From NCBI GenBank assembly GCA_964594125.1, contig CAZQLL010000003.1, forward strand, positions 1 to 64,000: 64,000 nucleotides of DNA, given 5' to 3'. The notes under the pieces were generated by a model, which worked only from the letters and a program-made list of their open reading frames with translations, did not search any database and was not told the origin of the DNA. This document shows, piece after piece, positions 24,740 to 32,351 of the stretch (its first letter is position 1; each line of letters opens with the position of its first letter). The translations under genes were made by a program, and so were the position numbers. The stretch comes from CAVRZJ01 sp964594125. GTDB lineage: Bacteria > Acidobacteriota > Thermoanaerobaculia > Thermoanaerobaculales > Thermoanaerobaculaceae.

Positions 24740-25080
24740 TTCACCGCGGCGAGGTATGGTGGGCAACGCTCCCGATGCCAGTGGGCTCCGGCCCTGGCGG
24801 GCGTCGTCCTGTTCTCGTCGTCCAGTCGAACCCTTTCAACAGGAGCAGGATCCAGACCGTGCTCGTTGTCGCTCTGTCGACCAACGTCGGCCTCGCCGAC
24901 GCTCCGGGGAACGTCGTGCTCGCCGCACACGAGACCGCCCTGCCCCGGGACTCCGTGGCCAACGTCTCACAGGTGTTGACGATAGACCGCTCGACCCTGA
25001 CTGAACGCGCCCGGTCGCTCAGGCCGGCGCTCATGGCCCGCGTGGATACAGGGCTCAGGCTGGCGCTCGGGCTCGACTAG
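24733..25080 (+). CDS. mazF: MazF/PemK-family mRNA endonuclease toxin
   Basis: This 115-residue toxin has the MazF/PemK fold markers: MVIHRGEVWWATLP at the start, GRRPVLVVQSNPFNRSRIQTVLVVALSTN with the conserved RPV and serine/threonine strand, and VANVSQVLTIDRSTLTE near the end. Family members cleave mRNA at short sequence motifs when the antitoxin is degraded. It overlaps the antitoxin stop, as usual for these operons. The RHH-type partner is the common arrangement for MazF outside enterobacteria. Confidence 0.93.
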   Translation: MVIHRGEVWWATLPMPVGSGPGGRRPVLVVQSNPFNRSRIQTVLVVALSTNVGLADAPGNVVLAAHETALPRDSVANVSQVLTIDRSTLTERARSLRPALMARVDTGLRLALGLD

Positions 25081-25158
25081 TTCAGATCGTCTGACTTCCC
25101 CCCCAACGAAGAGTGAGCGCGCGCGTGTGCCCGCCTGACTCGCGGGCGTGAGCCCGGA

Positions 25159-25175
25159 GCTGAAAGCCCCTCCTA
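25159..25175 (-). repeat. TAGGAG stop-codon element
   Basis: Read on the minus strand it is TAGGAGGGGCTTTCAGC, whose first three bases are the stop codon of the TrhA gene. The identical 17-mer ends the STAS gene at 34588-34604. Confidence 0.75.
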
Positions 25176-25847
25176 CGGAGCGGGGACGGCAAGCGGTACG
25201 ACGTAGAACAGCACGGCGAAAAAGTGCAGCGCCGAGCCGGTGAGCACGAAGAAGTGCCACACCGCGTGGCTGTACCTCACCCGCTTCGCGGCGTAGAAAG
25301 CGACGCCGACCGTGTAGGCGACGCCGCCGGCCACCAGCAGCAGGATGCCACCGAGCGCCACGGAGCGGCCGAGCGGCCGCGCCGCGACCATCACCAGCCA
25401 CCCCATCGCCCCATAGGCGATCACGGAGAGCACTCTCCAGCGCCCGAGCAGCGTCGCCTTGAAGACGATCCCGAGCACCGCCAGCCCCCACACGACGCCG
25501 AACAGCGTCCACCCCCAGGGGCCACGCAGGTTGACCAGGCAGAACGGGGTGTACGTGCCGGCGATCAGCAGGAAGATCGCCGAATGGTCGATGACGCGCA
25601 GCACCTGCTTGGCGCGCACGAACGTGCCGGGGATCGCGTGGTACACGGTCGATGCGGTGTACGCGAGCACCAGTGTCGCGCCGAAGACGCTGCACGAGAC
25701 GACGTGCCAGGCGTCGCCGCGGAGCGCCGCGAAGGCGACGAGGACCGTGAGGCCGGCGATCGACAGCACGATGCCGACGCCATGCGTGACGCTGTGGGCG
25801 ATCTCCTCGCCGAGCGAGTACCCGGGTTGCGTAACAGCGGCGGCCAT
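25173..25847 (-). CDS. trhA: TrhA / hemolysin III family membrane protein
   Basis: This 224-residue protein has seven hydrophobic helices and the PAQR/hemolysin III signatures: EEIAHSVTHGVGIVLSIAG near the N-terminus, TASTVYHAIPG and IDHSAIFLLIAGTYTPF in the middle, and SHAVWHFFVLTGSALHF near the C-terminus. The conserved His, Ser and Asp residues that bind zinc are all present. Bacterial members (YqfA/TrhA) affect membrane energetics and fluidity rather than acting as true hemolysins. It is a single gene. Its TAG stop is the first triplet of the TAGGAGGGGCTTTCAGC repeat. Confidence 0.92.
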   Translation of the reverse strand: MAAAVTQPGYSLGEEIAHSVTHGVGIVLSIAGLTVLVAFAALRGDAWHVVSCSVFGATLVLAYTASTVYHAIPGTFVRAKQVLRVIDHSAIFLLIAGTYTPFCLVNLRGPWGWTLFGVVWGLAVLGIVFKATLLGRWRVLSVIAYGAMGWLVMVAARPLGRSVALGGILLLVAGGVAYTVGVAFYAAKRVRYSHAVWHFFVLTGSALHFFAVLFYVVPLAVPAP

Positions 25848-25899
25848 CGCGATCGACTGAACCTCTGTTCAGCGGATCATAGCAGCGGCGCGGATGCGG

Positions 25900-26331
25900 T
25901 CACCGCGCACGGGAGGCGAACTCGCTCCACACAGCCCGCTCGAGCACGCGCACCAGGTCGTCGCTGTGGCGCCGCAGGGCGTGCGCCACGGCGAGCGCCG
26001 AGCGCAGCGTCTCCATGTGCGCGTTGGCTTCGTGGTCGAGGTCGATGCGACGCATCGCCCAGTCCGGGAAGATCCGCGAAGGAGCGCCATCCTGGGACGC
26101 CAGGAGCACGACGTCCTCGTGGCGCGGGTCGGCCTCGATGGCGGCCCAGAGCTGGTCGACCACCTCGCGCGGCCCCTCCAGGATCTGGAAGAAGACGCCG
26201 CCTCCGGTCATCAGCACGCCGGTGACGCCGAGCTCCTGGTTGCGGAGCGCCGCCTTCCGGCCGATCTCCTCGACCTCGGCGTGCGTCAACGCCCGCGAGA
26301 AACGGCTGATGTACTTGATCCTCTTGAGCAT
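25900..26331 (-). CDS. BLUF-domain blue-light sensor
   Basis: This 143-residue protein is a short BLUF (blue light using FAD) photoreceptor. The hydrogen-bonding residues around the flavin are in place: Tyr7 (KYIS), Asn31 (ALRNQELGVTG) and Gln49 (GGGVFFQILEGP). The C-terminal beta strand carries Trp91 and Met93 (FPDWAMRR). No output domain is attached, so it should act by protein contact, like other short BLUF proteins. The upstream ATG at 26331 fits the domain edge exactly. It lies on the same strand, 56 bases beyond the thioredoxin-fold gene, and may share its transcript. Confidence 0.93.
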   Translation of the reverse strand: MLKRIKYISRFSRALTHAEVEEIGRKAALRNQELGVTGVLMTGGGVFFQILEGPREVVDQLWAAIEADPRHEDVVLLASQDGAPSRIFPDWAMRRIDLDHEANAHMETLRSALAVAHALRRHSDDLVRVLERAVWSEFASRAR

Positions 26332-26387
26332 GGCTCCACCTCCGCGTCGCCCGGGAGCGCCGTCGCCGCTCCCGTCCGTCCGATGCC

Positions 26388-26993
26388 CTACCCCGACCCC
26401 GGCGGTCGGGGGTCGACCGCACTCCGCTCGGCGCCGATGCCCGCTCCGAGCGCCGTGGCGGCGCGCAACAGCCCGCCCGCCCCGTCCTCGGTGAACCCGC
26501 CCGCGTCGAACCACGCCACGACGCCTGCGGCATCGACGAGGACGACATGGGTAGTGTAGCCGCCGCGGTCGCCGAGGAACGCCCGCAGCTCCGGAGCGTC
26601 CCGGTACAGCGTGACGACCTTGCCCCAGAGCTCGCGCGGCACGCCGCCGCGCATGCCGCCGTCGATCCAGCCGGCGAGCGGCCGCCACACCGGGTTGGCG
26701 ATCGTCGGCACCTCGAGCCAGCGCAGCGCGGGCAACTCGCGTTCGACGAGATCGCGCCAGCGGTCGACGTCGCGCTGGGTCTGCCTCCGGTAGGCGACCA
26801 GCAGCACCGCCGGCCCACCGGCGAGGTCCTCGGGAAGCCGCACCTCGGTGCCGTCGAGCGCGTGCCCGACCACCGGCGGCAGGCGTTTCCCGAGCGGGGA
26901 CGGCGGCACACCCGTCTCCCCGCCGCTCACGGCCGGCCGCCCCGCAGCCGCGACCAGCGCTGCAGCGAGCACGAGCCCGTATCGCACCTGCAC
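26388..26993 (-). CDS. Exported thioredoxin-fold protein without CxxC
   Basis: This protein of about 201 residues has a signal peptide (VRYGLVLAAALVAAAGRPAVSG). Its domain has thioredoxin-like beta-alpha order: LPPVVGHALDGTEVRLPEDLAGGPAVLLVAYRR, where the CxxC redox site would be, has no cysteine. The later THVVLVDAAGVVAWFDAGGF matches the family's Thr-Pro-like region. The pattern recalls the ATP10-like branch (GTEVxLPEDLxGxxxLLLVAYxRxxQxDVxxW). It probably acts as a chaperone or binding protein rather than an oxidoreductase. The start is uncertain: GTG at 26993 or 26987. It precedes the BLUF gene on the same strand. Confidence 0.7.
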   Translation of the reverse strand: MQVRYGLVLAAALVAAAGRPAVSGGETGVPPSPLGKRLPPVVGHALDGTEVRLPEDLAGGPAVLLVAYRRQTQRDVDRWRDLVERELPALRWLEVPTIANPVWRPLAGWIDGGMRGGVPRELWGKVVTLYRDAPELRAFLGDRGGYTTHVVLVDAAGVVAWFDAGGFTEDGAGGLLRAATALGAGIGAERSAVDPRPPGSG

Positions 26994-27181
26994 ATCGCAC
27001 CCCCGCAACGACGTCTCGGCCCGCGGCCTCCGACGCCGACCGCAGCGCTCGCGGTCGCGCACGGCACGTTTCCGCGACGATCGCCGTTCCTGTCCCTTTT
27101 CCTCGGAGAAACCTCCGGCCGTCGCGTTTGTTCCCGCGACGGCCGTCTCCGTACCGCCGCCGCGACGCACCCCGACGCTCG

Positions 27182-27336
27182 GAGCTTGTGAAGAAACCCC
27201 TTCACAAGCTCTGACCATCTCGCCGGAGGAGCGGGCGGCTGCCCGCCCGTCGCCCGCGACGTGAAGTCGCGGGCTTCACCCCGCCGCCGAGCCGCCGGCT
27301 CGGCGACCGAGAGGTTGTGCTCTTTCACAACCTCTC
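27182..27336. other. Run of five hairpins, including triple-hairpin element copy C
   Basis: Five stems follow in order: 12 bp (27182-27193 with 27200-27211); then copy C of the triple-hairpin element, with 7 bp (27232-27238 with 27243-27249, loop CTGC), 9 bp (27252-27260 with 27266-27274, loop GTGAA) and 9 bp (27285-27293 with 27297-27305, loop GCC); and finally 11 bp (27309-27319 with 27326-27336). TTCACC again follows the GTGAA stem. The last stem overlaps the stop of the gene at 27335. The whole gap from 26994 to 27334 has no gene. Confidence 0.8.
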
Positions 27337-27904
27337 AGTCGGTCAGGTAGATGTGGACCGTGACGCTCGCCGCCTTGTCACTGGCGTTGTAGACGTACAC
27401 GCGGTAGTTCGGGTACGCGACGGCGAAGCGCACCGGCTTGGCGGCGAAGTACGGTGAGCCGCCGCCGGAAGGCGTTACCTTCGACTCCTCGGCGAGCAGA
27501 AACTGCCCCTTCTCCGCGAGCGCGCGCAGCACCCTGTCCTCCTCCGGGAGGAGGACGACGCCGATGTCCCCCGGTCGCTGCGGCTGGCCCTTGAGCTCGC
27601 CGAGCAGGCTCACCGTGGCGTACGAGAACCCGTCGGTGGTCACGGTGCCGGCCTCGACCCAGTGGTTGGTGTCGTCGCGCCGCACCGGCGGCACGACGAC
27701 GTCACCGAGCGACTGCAGCGAGGTGTCCTGGATCGGCCCGCGCACCGACACCGCCCCCTCGACCCTGAACGTGGCCGGAAAGTTGGTCACCGTGACCGGC
27801 ACCACCTCGCCCGCGTCGCGCGGCGCCTGGGCAGGGACGGCGACAGCGATGCAGACGAGAACGACGGCGAGCGATCCAACGAGATAGGCGATCCGCGAGC
27901 GCAT
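27335..27904 (-). CDS. Exported protein of unknown function
   Basis: This 189-residue protein has a strong signal peptide (SRIAYLVGSLAVVLVCIAVAVPAQA). The mature part is beta-rich: PVTVTNFPATFRVEGAVSV, FSYATVSLLGEL, VRFAVAYPNYRVYVYN and SVTVHIYLTD. No domain is recognised; the look is of an immunoglobulin-like or jelly-roll periplasmic protein. GGAGG lies 6 bases before the ATG. The final codons overlap the 11-bp hairpin at 27309-27336. Upstream (27905-28187) lies a repeat-bearing gap; the upstream gene gcdB is on the same strand but too far for obvious coupling. Confidence 0.75.
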   Translation of the reverse strand: MRSRIAYLVGSLAVVLVCIAVAVPAQAPRDAGEVVPVTVTNFPATFRVEGAVSVRGPIQDTSLQSLGDVVVPPVRRDDTNHWVEAGTVTTDGFSYATVSLLGELKGQPQRPGDIGVVLLPEEDRVLRALAEKGQFLLAEESKVTPSGGGSPYFAAKPVRFAVAYPNYRVYVYNASDKAASVTVHIYLTD

Positions 27905-28033
27905 GTACACCTCCGGCGTCGTCGATTCTACGGCGCGGGCGGCGACGGCGTTGTGCGCCGGCGCACCCCGAGCGCACCCGTTCGTTCCTGCCGACCCCAC
28001 GAAGCCGGCGCGGAGCGCCGACCCCCCCGTCCC

Positions 28034-28080
28034 GCCGGCAGAACCGATGTGGAGCGCGCGCTTGAGCGCGCGCTGGTGCA
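28034..28080. repeat. GCGCGC-TGAG hairpin repeat, copy 2
   Basis: GCCGGCAGAACCGATGTGG leads into a GCGCGC hairpin with loop bases TTGA, then CTGGTGCA. The CCGATGTGG part is the reverse complement of the CCACATCGG flank seen at 23226 and 60716. It occupies the 283-base gap 27905-28187, where I see no gene. Confidence 0.7.
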
Positions 28081-28173
28081 ACCCCGCCGAGTCTCCGAAC
28101 TCTGCCCGGAGCGCCGGCCCTGCACTCGTCCCGCCGGCGGTGCCGCTGCGGGGCGCAGGGTTGAGCGCGCCCA

Positions 28174-28190
28174 GGCGCCCGCCGCTCCTA
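28174..28190 (-). repeat. TAGGAG stop-codon element
   Basis: On the minus strand the gcdB stop codon begins TAGGAGCGGCGGGCGCC, sharing TAGGAG(C/G)GGC with the elements ending the Uma2, TrhA and STAS genes. Confidence 0.55.
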
Positions 28191-29306
28191 CTGCAGCAAC
28201 GTGAGCAGGCCGCCGGCGGCGATCGCGGTGCCGATGACGCCGGCCACGTTGGGACCCATGGCGTACATCAGCAGGTAGTTGTCGGGGTCGGCCTCCTGCC
28301 CGACGGTGTGCGCGACGCGCGCCGCCATCGGCACCGCGGAGACGCCGGCGGCGCCGATCAGCGGGTTGACCGGGGTGCCGGGGAGCCTCGACATCAGCTT
28401 GGCGAGCAGCACGCCGCCGGCGGTCGAGAAGGCGAACGCGACGCACCCGAGCACGAGGATTTTGATCGTGCCCGTGCGCAGGAAGCTGTTGCCGTCCATG
28501 GTGACGCCCACGCACAGCCCGAGCACGATCGTGATCAGGTTGATCAGCTCGTTCTGCGCCGAGCGCGTCAGCCGCTCGGTGACGCCGCACTCGCGCAGCA
28601 GGTTGCCGAACATCAACAGGCCGATCAGCGCGGTCGCGGCCGGGACGAGCAGCGCGCCGACGACCGTCACCGCGATCGGGAAGACGATGCGCAGCCAGCG
28701 CGGTACGTCGAAGTCGCCGGTCATGCGGATTCGGCGCTCCTTCTCGGTGGTCAGCAGGCGCATGATCGGCGGCTGGATCAGCGGCACCAGCGCCATGTAC
28801 GAGTACGCCGAGACGGCGATCGGCCCGAGCAGGTGCGGCGCCAGCTTCATCGTCAGGTAGATCGACGTGGGGCCGTCGGCGCCGCCGATGATGCCGATCG
28901 ACGCCGCCTCGGGCAGCGTGAACCCGAGCAGGGTGGCGAAGACGAACGCCGCGAACACACCAAGCTGCGCCGCGGCGCCGAGGATCAGCGTCTTCGGGTT
29001 GGCGAGCAGCGGCCCGAAGTCGGTGAGCGCGCCGAGGCCGAGAAAGATGAGCGGCGGAAAGATCTCGAGACGCACGCCGTACGAGAGGTAGTGGAACAAC
29101 CCGCCCATCTCCTCGCCGTGCGGCGCCGCCATCAGCCCGTTGAGCGGCAGGTTGGCCATCAGGCAGCCGAAGCCGATGGGAACCAGCAGCAGCGGTTCGA
29201 ACCCCTTCCTGATCGCGAGCCAGAGCAGGACGAACGCGACGGCGATCATCGCCGCCTCGCGGAACGTCATGTGCGCCAGGCCGGTCGCTGCGAACAGCTC
29301 GCTCAC
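28188..29306 (-). CDS. gcdB: Na+-translocating decarboxylase subunit beta
   Basis: This 372-residue membrane protein is the beta subunit of the oxaloacetate/methylmalonyl-CoA/glutaconyl-CoA decarboxylase Na+ pumps. It would decarboxylate carboxybiotin and move Na+ outward. About nine to eleven helices are visible. Conserved segments include FPPLIFLGLGALTDFGPLLANP, GGADGPTSIYLTMKLAPHLLGPIAVSAYSYMALVPLIQPP (the Asp-containing Na+ site) and ANPLIGAAGVSAVPMAARV near the C-terminus. The GTG start sits two bases beyond the biotin-carrier stop. It is the last gene of the mmdA-oadG-carrier-gcdB order. Confidence 0.95.
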   Translation of the reverse strand: MSELFAATGLAHMTFREAAMIAVAFVLLWLAIRKGFEPLLLVPIGFGCLMANLPLNGLMAAPHGEEMGGLFHYLSYGVRLEIFPPLIFLGLGALTDFGPLLANPKTLILGAAAQLGVFAAFVFATLLGFTLPEAASIGIIGGADGPTSIYLTMKLAPHLLGPIAVSAYSYMALVPLIQPPIMRLLTTEKERRIRMTGDFDVPRWLRIVFPIAVTVVGALLVPAATALIGLLMFGNLLRECGVTERLTRSAQNELINLITIVLGLCVGVTMDGNSFLRTGTIKILVLGCVAFAFSTAGGVLLAKLMSRLPGTPVNPLIGAAGVSAVPMAARVAHTVGQEADPDNYLLMYAMGPNVAGVIGTAIAAGGLLTLLQ

Positions 29307-29307
29307 G

Positions 29308-29748
29308 TCACGCCCCCGAAGCGTAGCGGATGAGCGGGTCGCCGACCTGCACCGCGTCGTCGGCGGCGACCAGCACCTCGGCGATCTCGCCCGAGCGCGG
29401 TGCGTAGATGTAGGTATCCATCTTCATCGCATCGAGCAGGATGACCGGCGTCTTGCCCTCGACGTGCGTACCCGCCTGCACGAACACCTTCTGCACCGTG
29501 CCGGCGATCGGCGACAGGATCACGTCGGGGTCCTGCGGACCGGCCGGAACCGGCGGCGCCGCCGGCGCCGCGGCCGGCGCCGCCGCGGCAGGCGCGGCGG
29601 CCGCCCGCTTCGGCAGCACCGAGCGGACCGGCGGCGGCGGCAGCGGGCCGCCGAGCCCCGGACCGGAAGCGACCTGCTCGTCGTCCTCCAGCACCTCCAC
29701 CAGCACCTCGTAGACCTTCTTCTCGACGGTGATGCGCAGTTTCTTCAT
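29308..29748 (-). CDS. Biotin carrier subunit of the Na+-pumping decarboxylase
   Basis: This 146-residue protein starts with a short beta segment (MKKLRITVEKKVYEVLVEVL). It continues with a Pro/Ala hinge of about 45 residues (about residues 38-74) and ends in a biotinyl domain. Lys109 in LLDAMKMDTYIYAP is the biotinylation site. It would carry CO2 as carboxybiotin from the carboxyltransferase to the membrane beta subunit. It lies directly before gcdB. A 195-base gap with a paired-hairpin repeat separates it from oadG, which is unusual within such an operon. Confidence 0.93.
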   Translation of the reverse strand: MKKLRITVEKKVYEVLVEVLEDDEQVASGPGLGGPLPPPPVRSVLPKRAAAAPAAAAPAAAPAAPPVPAGPQDPDVILSPIAGTVQKVFVQAGTHVEGKTPVILLDAMKMDTYIYAPRSGEIAEVLVAADDAVQVGDPLIRYASGA

Positions 29749-29837
29749 GGTTCGGCCTCTCCCGGTTTCACCGCAGCGCCCGCCGGCCGTCCTGCACGCG
29801 GAGGGCCGCGCTCGCGCACACACGCGATGCGGCGGGA

Positions 29838-29904
29838 GCGTGGGCGCCCTCGCCCGCGCGGCCGGCGCACGCAGCACAGTCCGGGTCGGCGAGGGCGCCG
29901 ACCC
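29838..29904. repeat. Paired-hairpin element with complementary loops, copy 2
   Basis: A 9-bp stem (29838-29846 with 29851-29859, one G-U) closes CCCT. A second 9-bp stem (29883-29891 with 29896-29904) closes AGGG. In the second stem a C-G pair of copy 1 is replaced by T-A, a compensatory change. It lies inside the decarboxylase operon. Confidence 0.8.
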
Positions 29905-29943
29905 TCCAATGTCTATCAGGGCGAGCGGCAGAACGGCGTCGGG

Positions 29944-30270
29944 TCACGAGGGCTGCCTCGGCTGCACCCTGTGCGTGAGCAGCAGATCCATCCGCCCGAC
30001 CTTGAGCCAGGCCTCGTCGCCGCGCTCGCGGTGGACGTGGATCCTGTGGATGCGCGCCGGCCGTCCGAGCGCGGCGTGCACGGCGGCTGCGAGAACAGCC
30101 ACCGTCCGCGGGTCGATCCCACCCTGCGGAGCCGGCGCCGAGGCTCGCGCGGCGCGCCGCGAGGCGGCGTTCTTCACCGCGTTGAGCGCATACACCAGCG
30201 CCGTCAGGATGCCCATGCCCGTGAAGACGAGGGCGAACGCGACGGCGACGACCTCGAGCGCCTCGGTCAT
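29944..30270 (-). CDS. oadG: Na+-pump decarboxylase subunit gamma (OadG family)
   Basis: This 108-residue protein has one N-terminal membrane helix (VVAVAFALVFTGMGILTALVYAL) followed by a charged linker and a small C-terminal part. FTGMGI is the OadG signature: these gamma subunits anchor and assemble the alpha and beta subunits. Its ATG overlaps the mmdA stop by four bases (ATGA). The end (LLTHRVQPRQPS) is soluble. Its position between carboxyltransferase and biotin carrier fits the MmdD/OadG role. Confidence 0.85.
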   Translation of the reverse strand: MTEALEVVAVAFALVFTGMGILTALVYALNAVKNAASRRAARASAPAPQGGIDPRTVAVLAAAVHAALGRPARIHRIHVHRERGDEAWLKVGRMDLLLTHRVQPRQPS

Positions 30271-31808
30271 AGCGGGATGTTGCCGTGCTTCTTCTGCGGC
30301 CGCAGATCGCGCTTGGTGCGCAGGATGCCGAGCCGCTCGATGACCAGCCGCCGCGTCCACGACGGGCGGATGACGTCGTCGATGTGCAGCGCCTCGGCGG
30401 CGCGGTACGGGTTGGCGTGGGCGGCGCGGTACTCGGCCGCCTTCTCGGCGAGGAACTCCTTCTTGTTCTTCGCCTTCTCGAGCTCCTTGCGGTACAGCAC
30501 CCCGGCGGCGCCCTCGGGACCCATCACCGCGATCTCGGCGGTCGGCCAGGCGAGCACGGAGTCGGCGCCCATGTCGCGCGAGCACATCGCGAGGTACGCG
30601 CCGCCGTACGCCTTGCGCAGGATGATCGTCACCTTCGGCACCGTGATCGACGCGTACGCGAACAGCATCTTGGCGCCGTGCCGGATGATGCCGCCGTGCT
30701 CCTGCGCCACCCCGGGAAGGAAACCGGGCACGTCGACGAGCGTGATCAGCGGCACGTTGTAGACGTTGCAGGTGCGGATGAAGCGCGCCGCCTTGTCCGA
30801 GGCGTTGATGTCGAGGACGCCGGCGAGCACCATCGGCTGGTTGGCGACGACGCCGACGACGATCCCGGCCATGCGGGCGAAGCCGACCACGAGGTTGGGC
30901 GCGTAGGCCGGCTGGATCTCGAAGAAGGTGCCGGGGTCGGCCAGCCGCTCGATCACCTGCTTCACGTCGTACGCCTGCCGCGGGTCCTCGGGGATGACCC
31001 AGTCGAGCGCCTCGTCGTCGGTGACGCCCTCGCCGAACGGGAGGTCGGGAGGGTTCTCCATGTTGTTCGACGGCAGGTACGACAGCAGCGCCTTGACGAG
31101 GTCGACGGCGTGCGCATCGTCGTTCGCCACCAGGTGGACGTTGCCGGCGATCGCCGCCTGCGCCCCCGCCCCCCCGAGCTCGTCCTCGCTGATCACCTCG
31201 CCCGTCGCCGCCTTGATCACCTCCGGCCCGGCGATGAACATGTGCGCGGTCCGGTCCACCATCACGATGAAATCGGTGAGCGCCGGCGAGTACGCCGCGC
31301 CGCCGGCGCACGGCCCCGCGACCACCGAGATCTGGGGCGCGACGCCCGAGAGCAGCACGTTGTGGTAGAAAATCTTGCCGTAGCCCGACAGGGAGTCGAC
31401 GCCCTCCTGGATGCGGGCGCCGCCGGAGTCGTTGAACCCCACCACCGGCGAGCCGCACTTGAGCGCCGCCCACATGCACTCGACGATCTTCTCGGCGTGC
31501 ATCTTGCCGACCGCGCCGCCGCCGACCGTGAAGTCCTGCGAGAACGCCAGCACCGGACGCCCGAGCACCTCGCCCTTGCCGGTCACCACGCCGTCGCCCG
31601 GGAACTCCTTGCCGCCGAGGTCGGCGTTGCGGTTCTTCACCCAGAGACCGAACTCGACGAAGCTGTCGGGGTCGAACAGCAGCGCCAGGCGCTCCCGCGC
31701 CGACAGCTTCCCCTGTGCGTGCTGCCTGTCGAGGCGCTCCTGGCCGCCGCCGGCCTGCAGCTCCGCCCGCCGGCGGTCCAGCTCCTCGAAACGACGCCCC
31801 TCCGCCAT
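30267..31808 (-). CDS. mmdA: Carboxyltransferase, methylmalonyl-CoA decarboxylase alpha type
   Basis: This 513-residue protein is a biotin-dependent acyl-CoA carboxyltransferase of the MmdA/PccB family. It would move a carboxyl group from an acyl-CoA such as methylmalonyl-CoA to biotin on the carrier. Two crotonase-like halves are visible: FVEFGLWVKNRNADLGGKEFPGDGV, GGGAVGKMHAEKIVE, FNDSGGARIQEGVDSLSGYG and GPCAGGAAYSPALTDF in the first, and LVDVPGFLPGVAQEHGGIIRHGAKM plus KAYGGAYLAMCS in the second. The ATG at 31808 follows GGGAGGG. It is the first gene of the pump operon, behind a TTGTGA-N6-TCACAA palindrome. Biotin carboxylase is absent, as expected for a decarboxylase. Confidence 0.93.
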   Translation of the reverse strand: MAEGRRFEELDRRRAELQAGGGQERLDRQHAQGKLSARERLALLFDPDSFVEFGLWVKNRNADLGGKEFPGDGVVTGKGEVLGRPVLAFSQDFTVGGGAVGKMHAEKIVECMWAALKCGSPVVGFNDSGGARIQEGVDSLSGYGKIFYHNVLLSGVAPQISVVAGPCAGGAAYSPALTDFIVMVDRTAHMFIAGPEVIKAATGEVISEDELGGAGAQAAIAGNVHLVANDDAHAVDLVKALLSYLPSNNMENPPDLPFGEGVTDDEALDWVIPEDPRQAYDVKQVIERLADPGTFFEIQPAYAPNLVVGFARMAGIVVGVVANQPMVLAGVLDINASDKAARFIRTCNVYNVPLITLVDVPGFLPGVAQEHGGIIRHGAKMLFAYASITVPKVTIILRKAYGGAYLAMCSRDMGADSVLAWPTAEIAVMGPEGAAGVLYRKELEKAKNKKEFLAEKAAEYRAAHANPYRAAEALHIDDVIRPSWTRRLVIERLGILRTKRDLRPQKKHGNIPL

Positions 31809-31844
31809 CACCACACCCTCCCCGCTGGGGGAGTATACCACCCA

Positions 31845-31862
31845 TTGTGAGAGATTTCACAA
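31845..31862. promoter_or_regulatory. Rex- or CRP/FNR-like operator before mmdA
   Basis: TTGTGAGAGATTTCACAA is a perfect 6+6 inverted repeat with a 6-base spacer. It fits both the redox repressor Rex (TTGTGAA-N4-TTCACAA type) and CRP/FNR (TGTGA-N6-TCACA). It lies about 37 bases before the mmdA start and overlaps the msrC stop codon. GGTATACTC between it and mmdA could serve as a -10 region. Confidence 0.6.
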
Positions 31863-32351
31863 ACAGATCATCGCGACGATGCGCTCCAGGCACTCGGCGT
31901 CGACCGCGTCGAAGTGGCCGTGGCGGATCGAGTCGATGTCGAGCACGCCGGCGATCGCGCCGCCGGCGTCGCGCAGCGGCACGACGATCTCGGAGTTGGA
32001 GCGCGAGTCGCACGCGATGTGGCCGGGGAACGCATGGACGTCCGGCACCAGCACGGTTTCTCCGCGGTCGATCCCGGCCCAGCAGACACCCGTATGCCGC
32101 TTGAGGACCAGGCACGCGAGCGGCCCCTGGTACGGCCCCACCACGAGGTCGCCGCCGCGCAGCAGGTAGAAGCCGGTCCACAGGAAGCCGGCCATCTTGT
32201 GGTGCAGCAGCGCCGCGGCGGTGGCCATGCGCGCGATCGGGTCGGGCGTGTCCGCGAAGCGCTCCGCGAGCTGCGCCGCGATGCGCTCGTACCGCCGCCG
32301 CTTGGCGTCGCCGTCGAGCCGCGCGCCGCCCTCATGTGCCGTCGTGACCAT
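31857..32351 (-). CDS. msrC: Free methionine-(R)-sulfoxide reductase (GAF type)
   Basis: This 164-residue single GAF-domain enzyme reduces free Met-(R)-sulfoxide, regenerated by thioredoxin-like donors. All three catalytic cysteines are placed as in the family: Cys80 (GPYQGPLAC), Cys90 (RHTGVC) and Cys114 (VHAFPGHIAC). They are followed by the invariant SNSEIVVPL and GVLDIDS. The start ATG at 32351 lies 20 bases inside the end of the upstream membrane synthase-like gene, so translation may be coupled. Its own stop lies inside the Rex-like palindrome. Neighbouring energy genes suggest a link to oxidative stress. Confidence 0.93.
   Translation of the reverse strand: MVTTAHEGGARLDGDAKRRRYERIAAQLAERFADTPDPIARMATAAALLHHKMAGFLWTGFYLLRGGDLVVGPYQGPLACLVLKRHTGVCWAGIDRGETVLVPDVHAFPGHIACDSRSNSEIVVPLRDAGGAIAGVLDIDSIRHGHFDAVDAECLERIVAMICL

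Noticed and set aside
27182..27211. Rho-independent terminator
   Set aside because: The stem is strong, but no T-run follows on either strand. It is better seen as part of a run of hairpin repeats.
27309..27336. Second Rex-like operator (TTGTG...CACAA)
   Set aside because: The half-sites are 6 rather than 8 bases apart (TTGTG-N6-CACAA), so it does not fit Rex or CRP; it is a hairpin over a stop codon.
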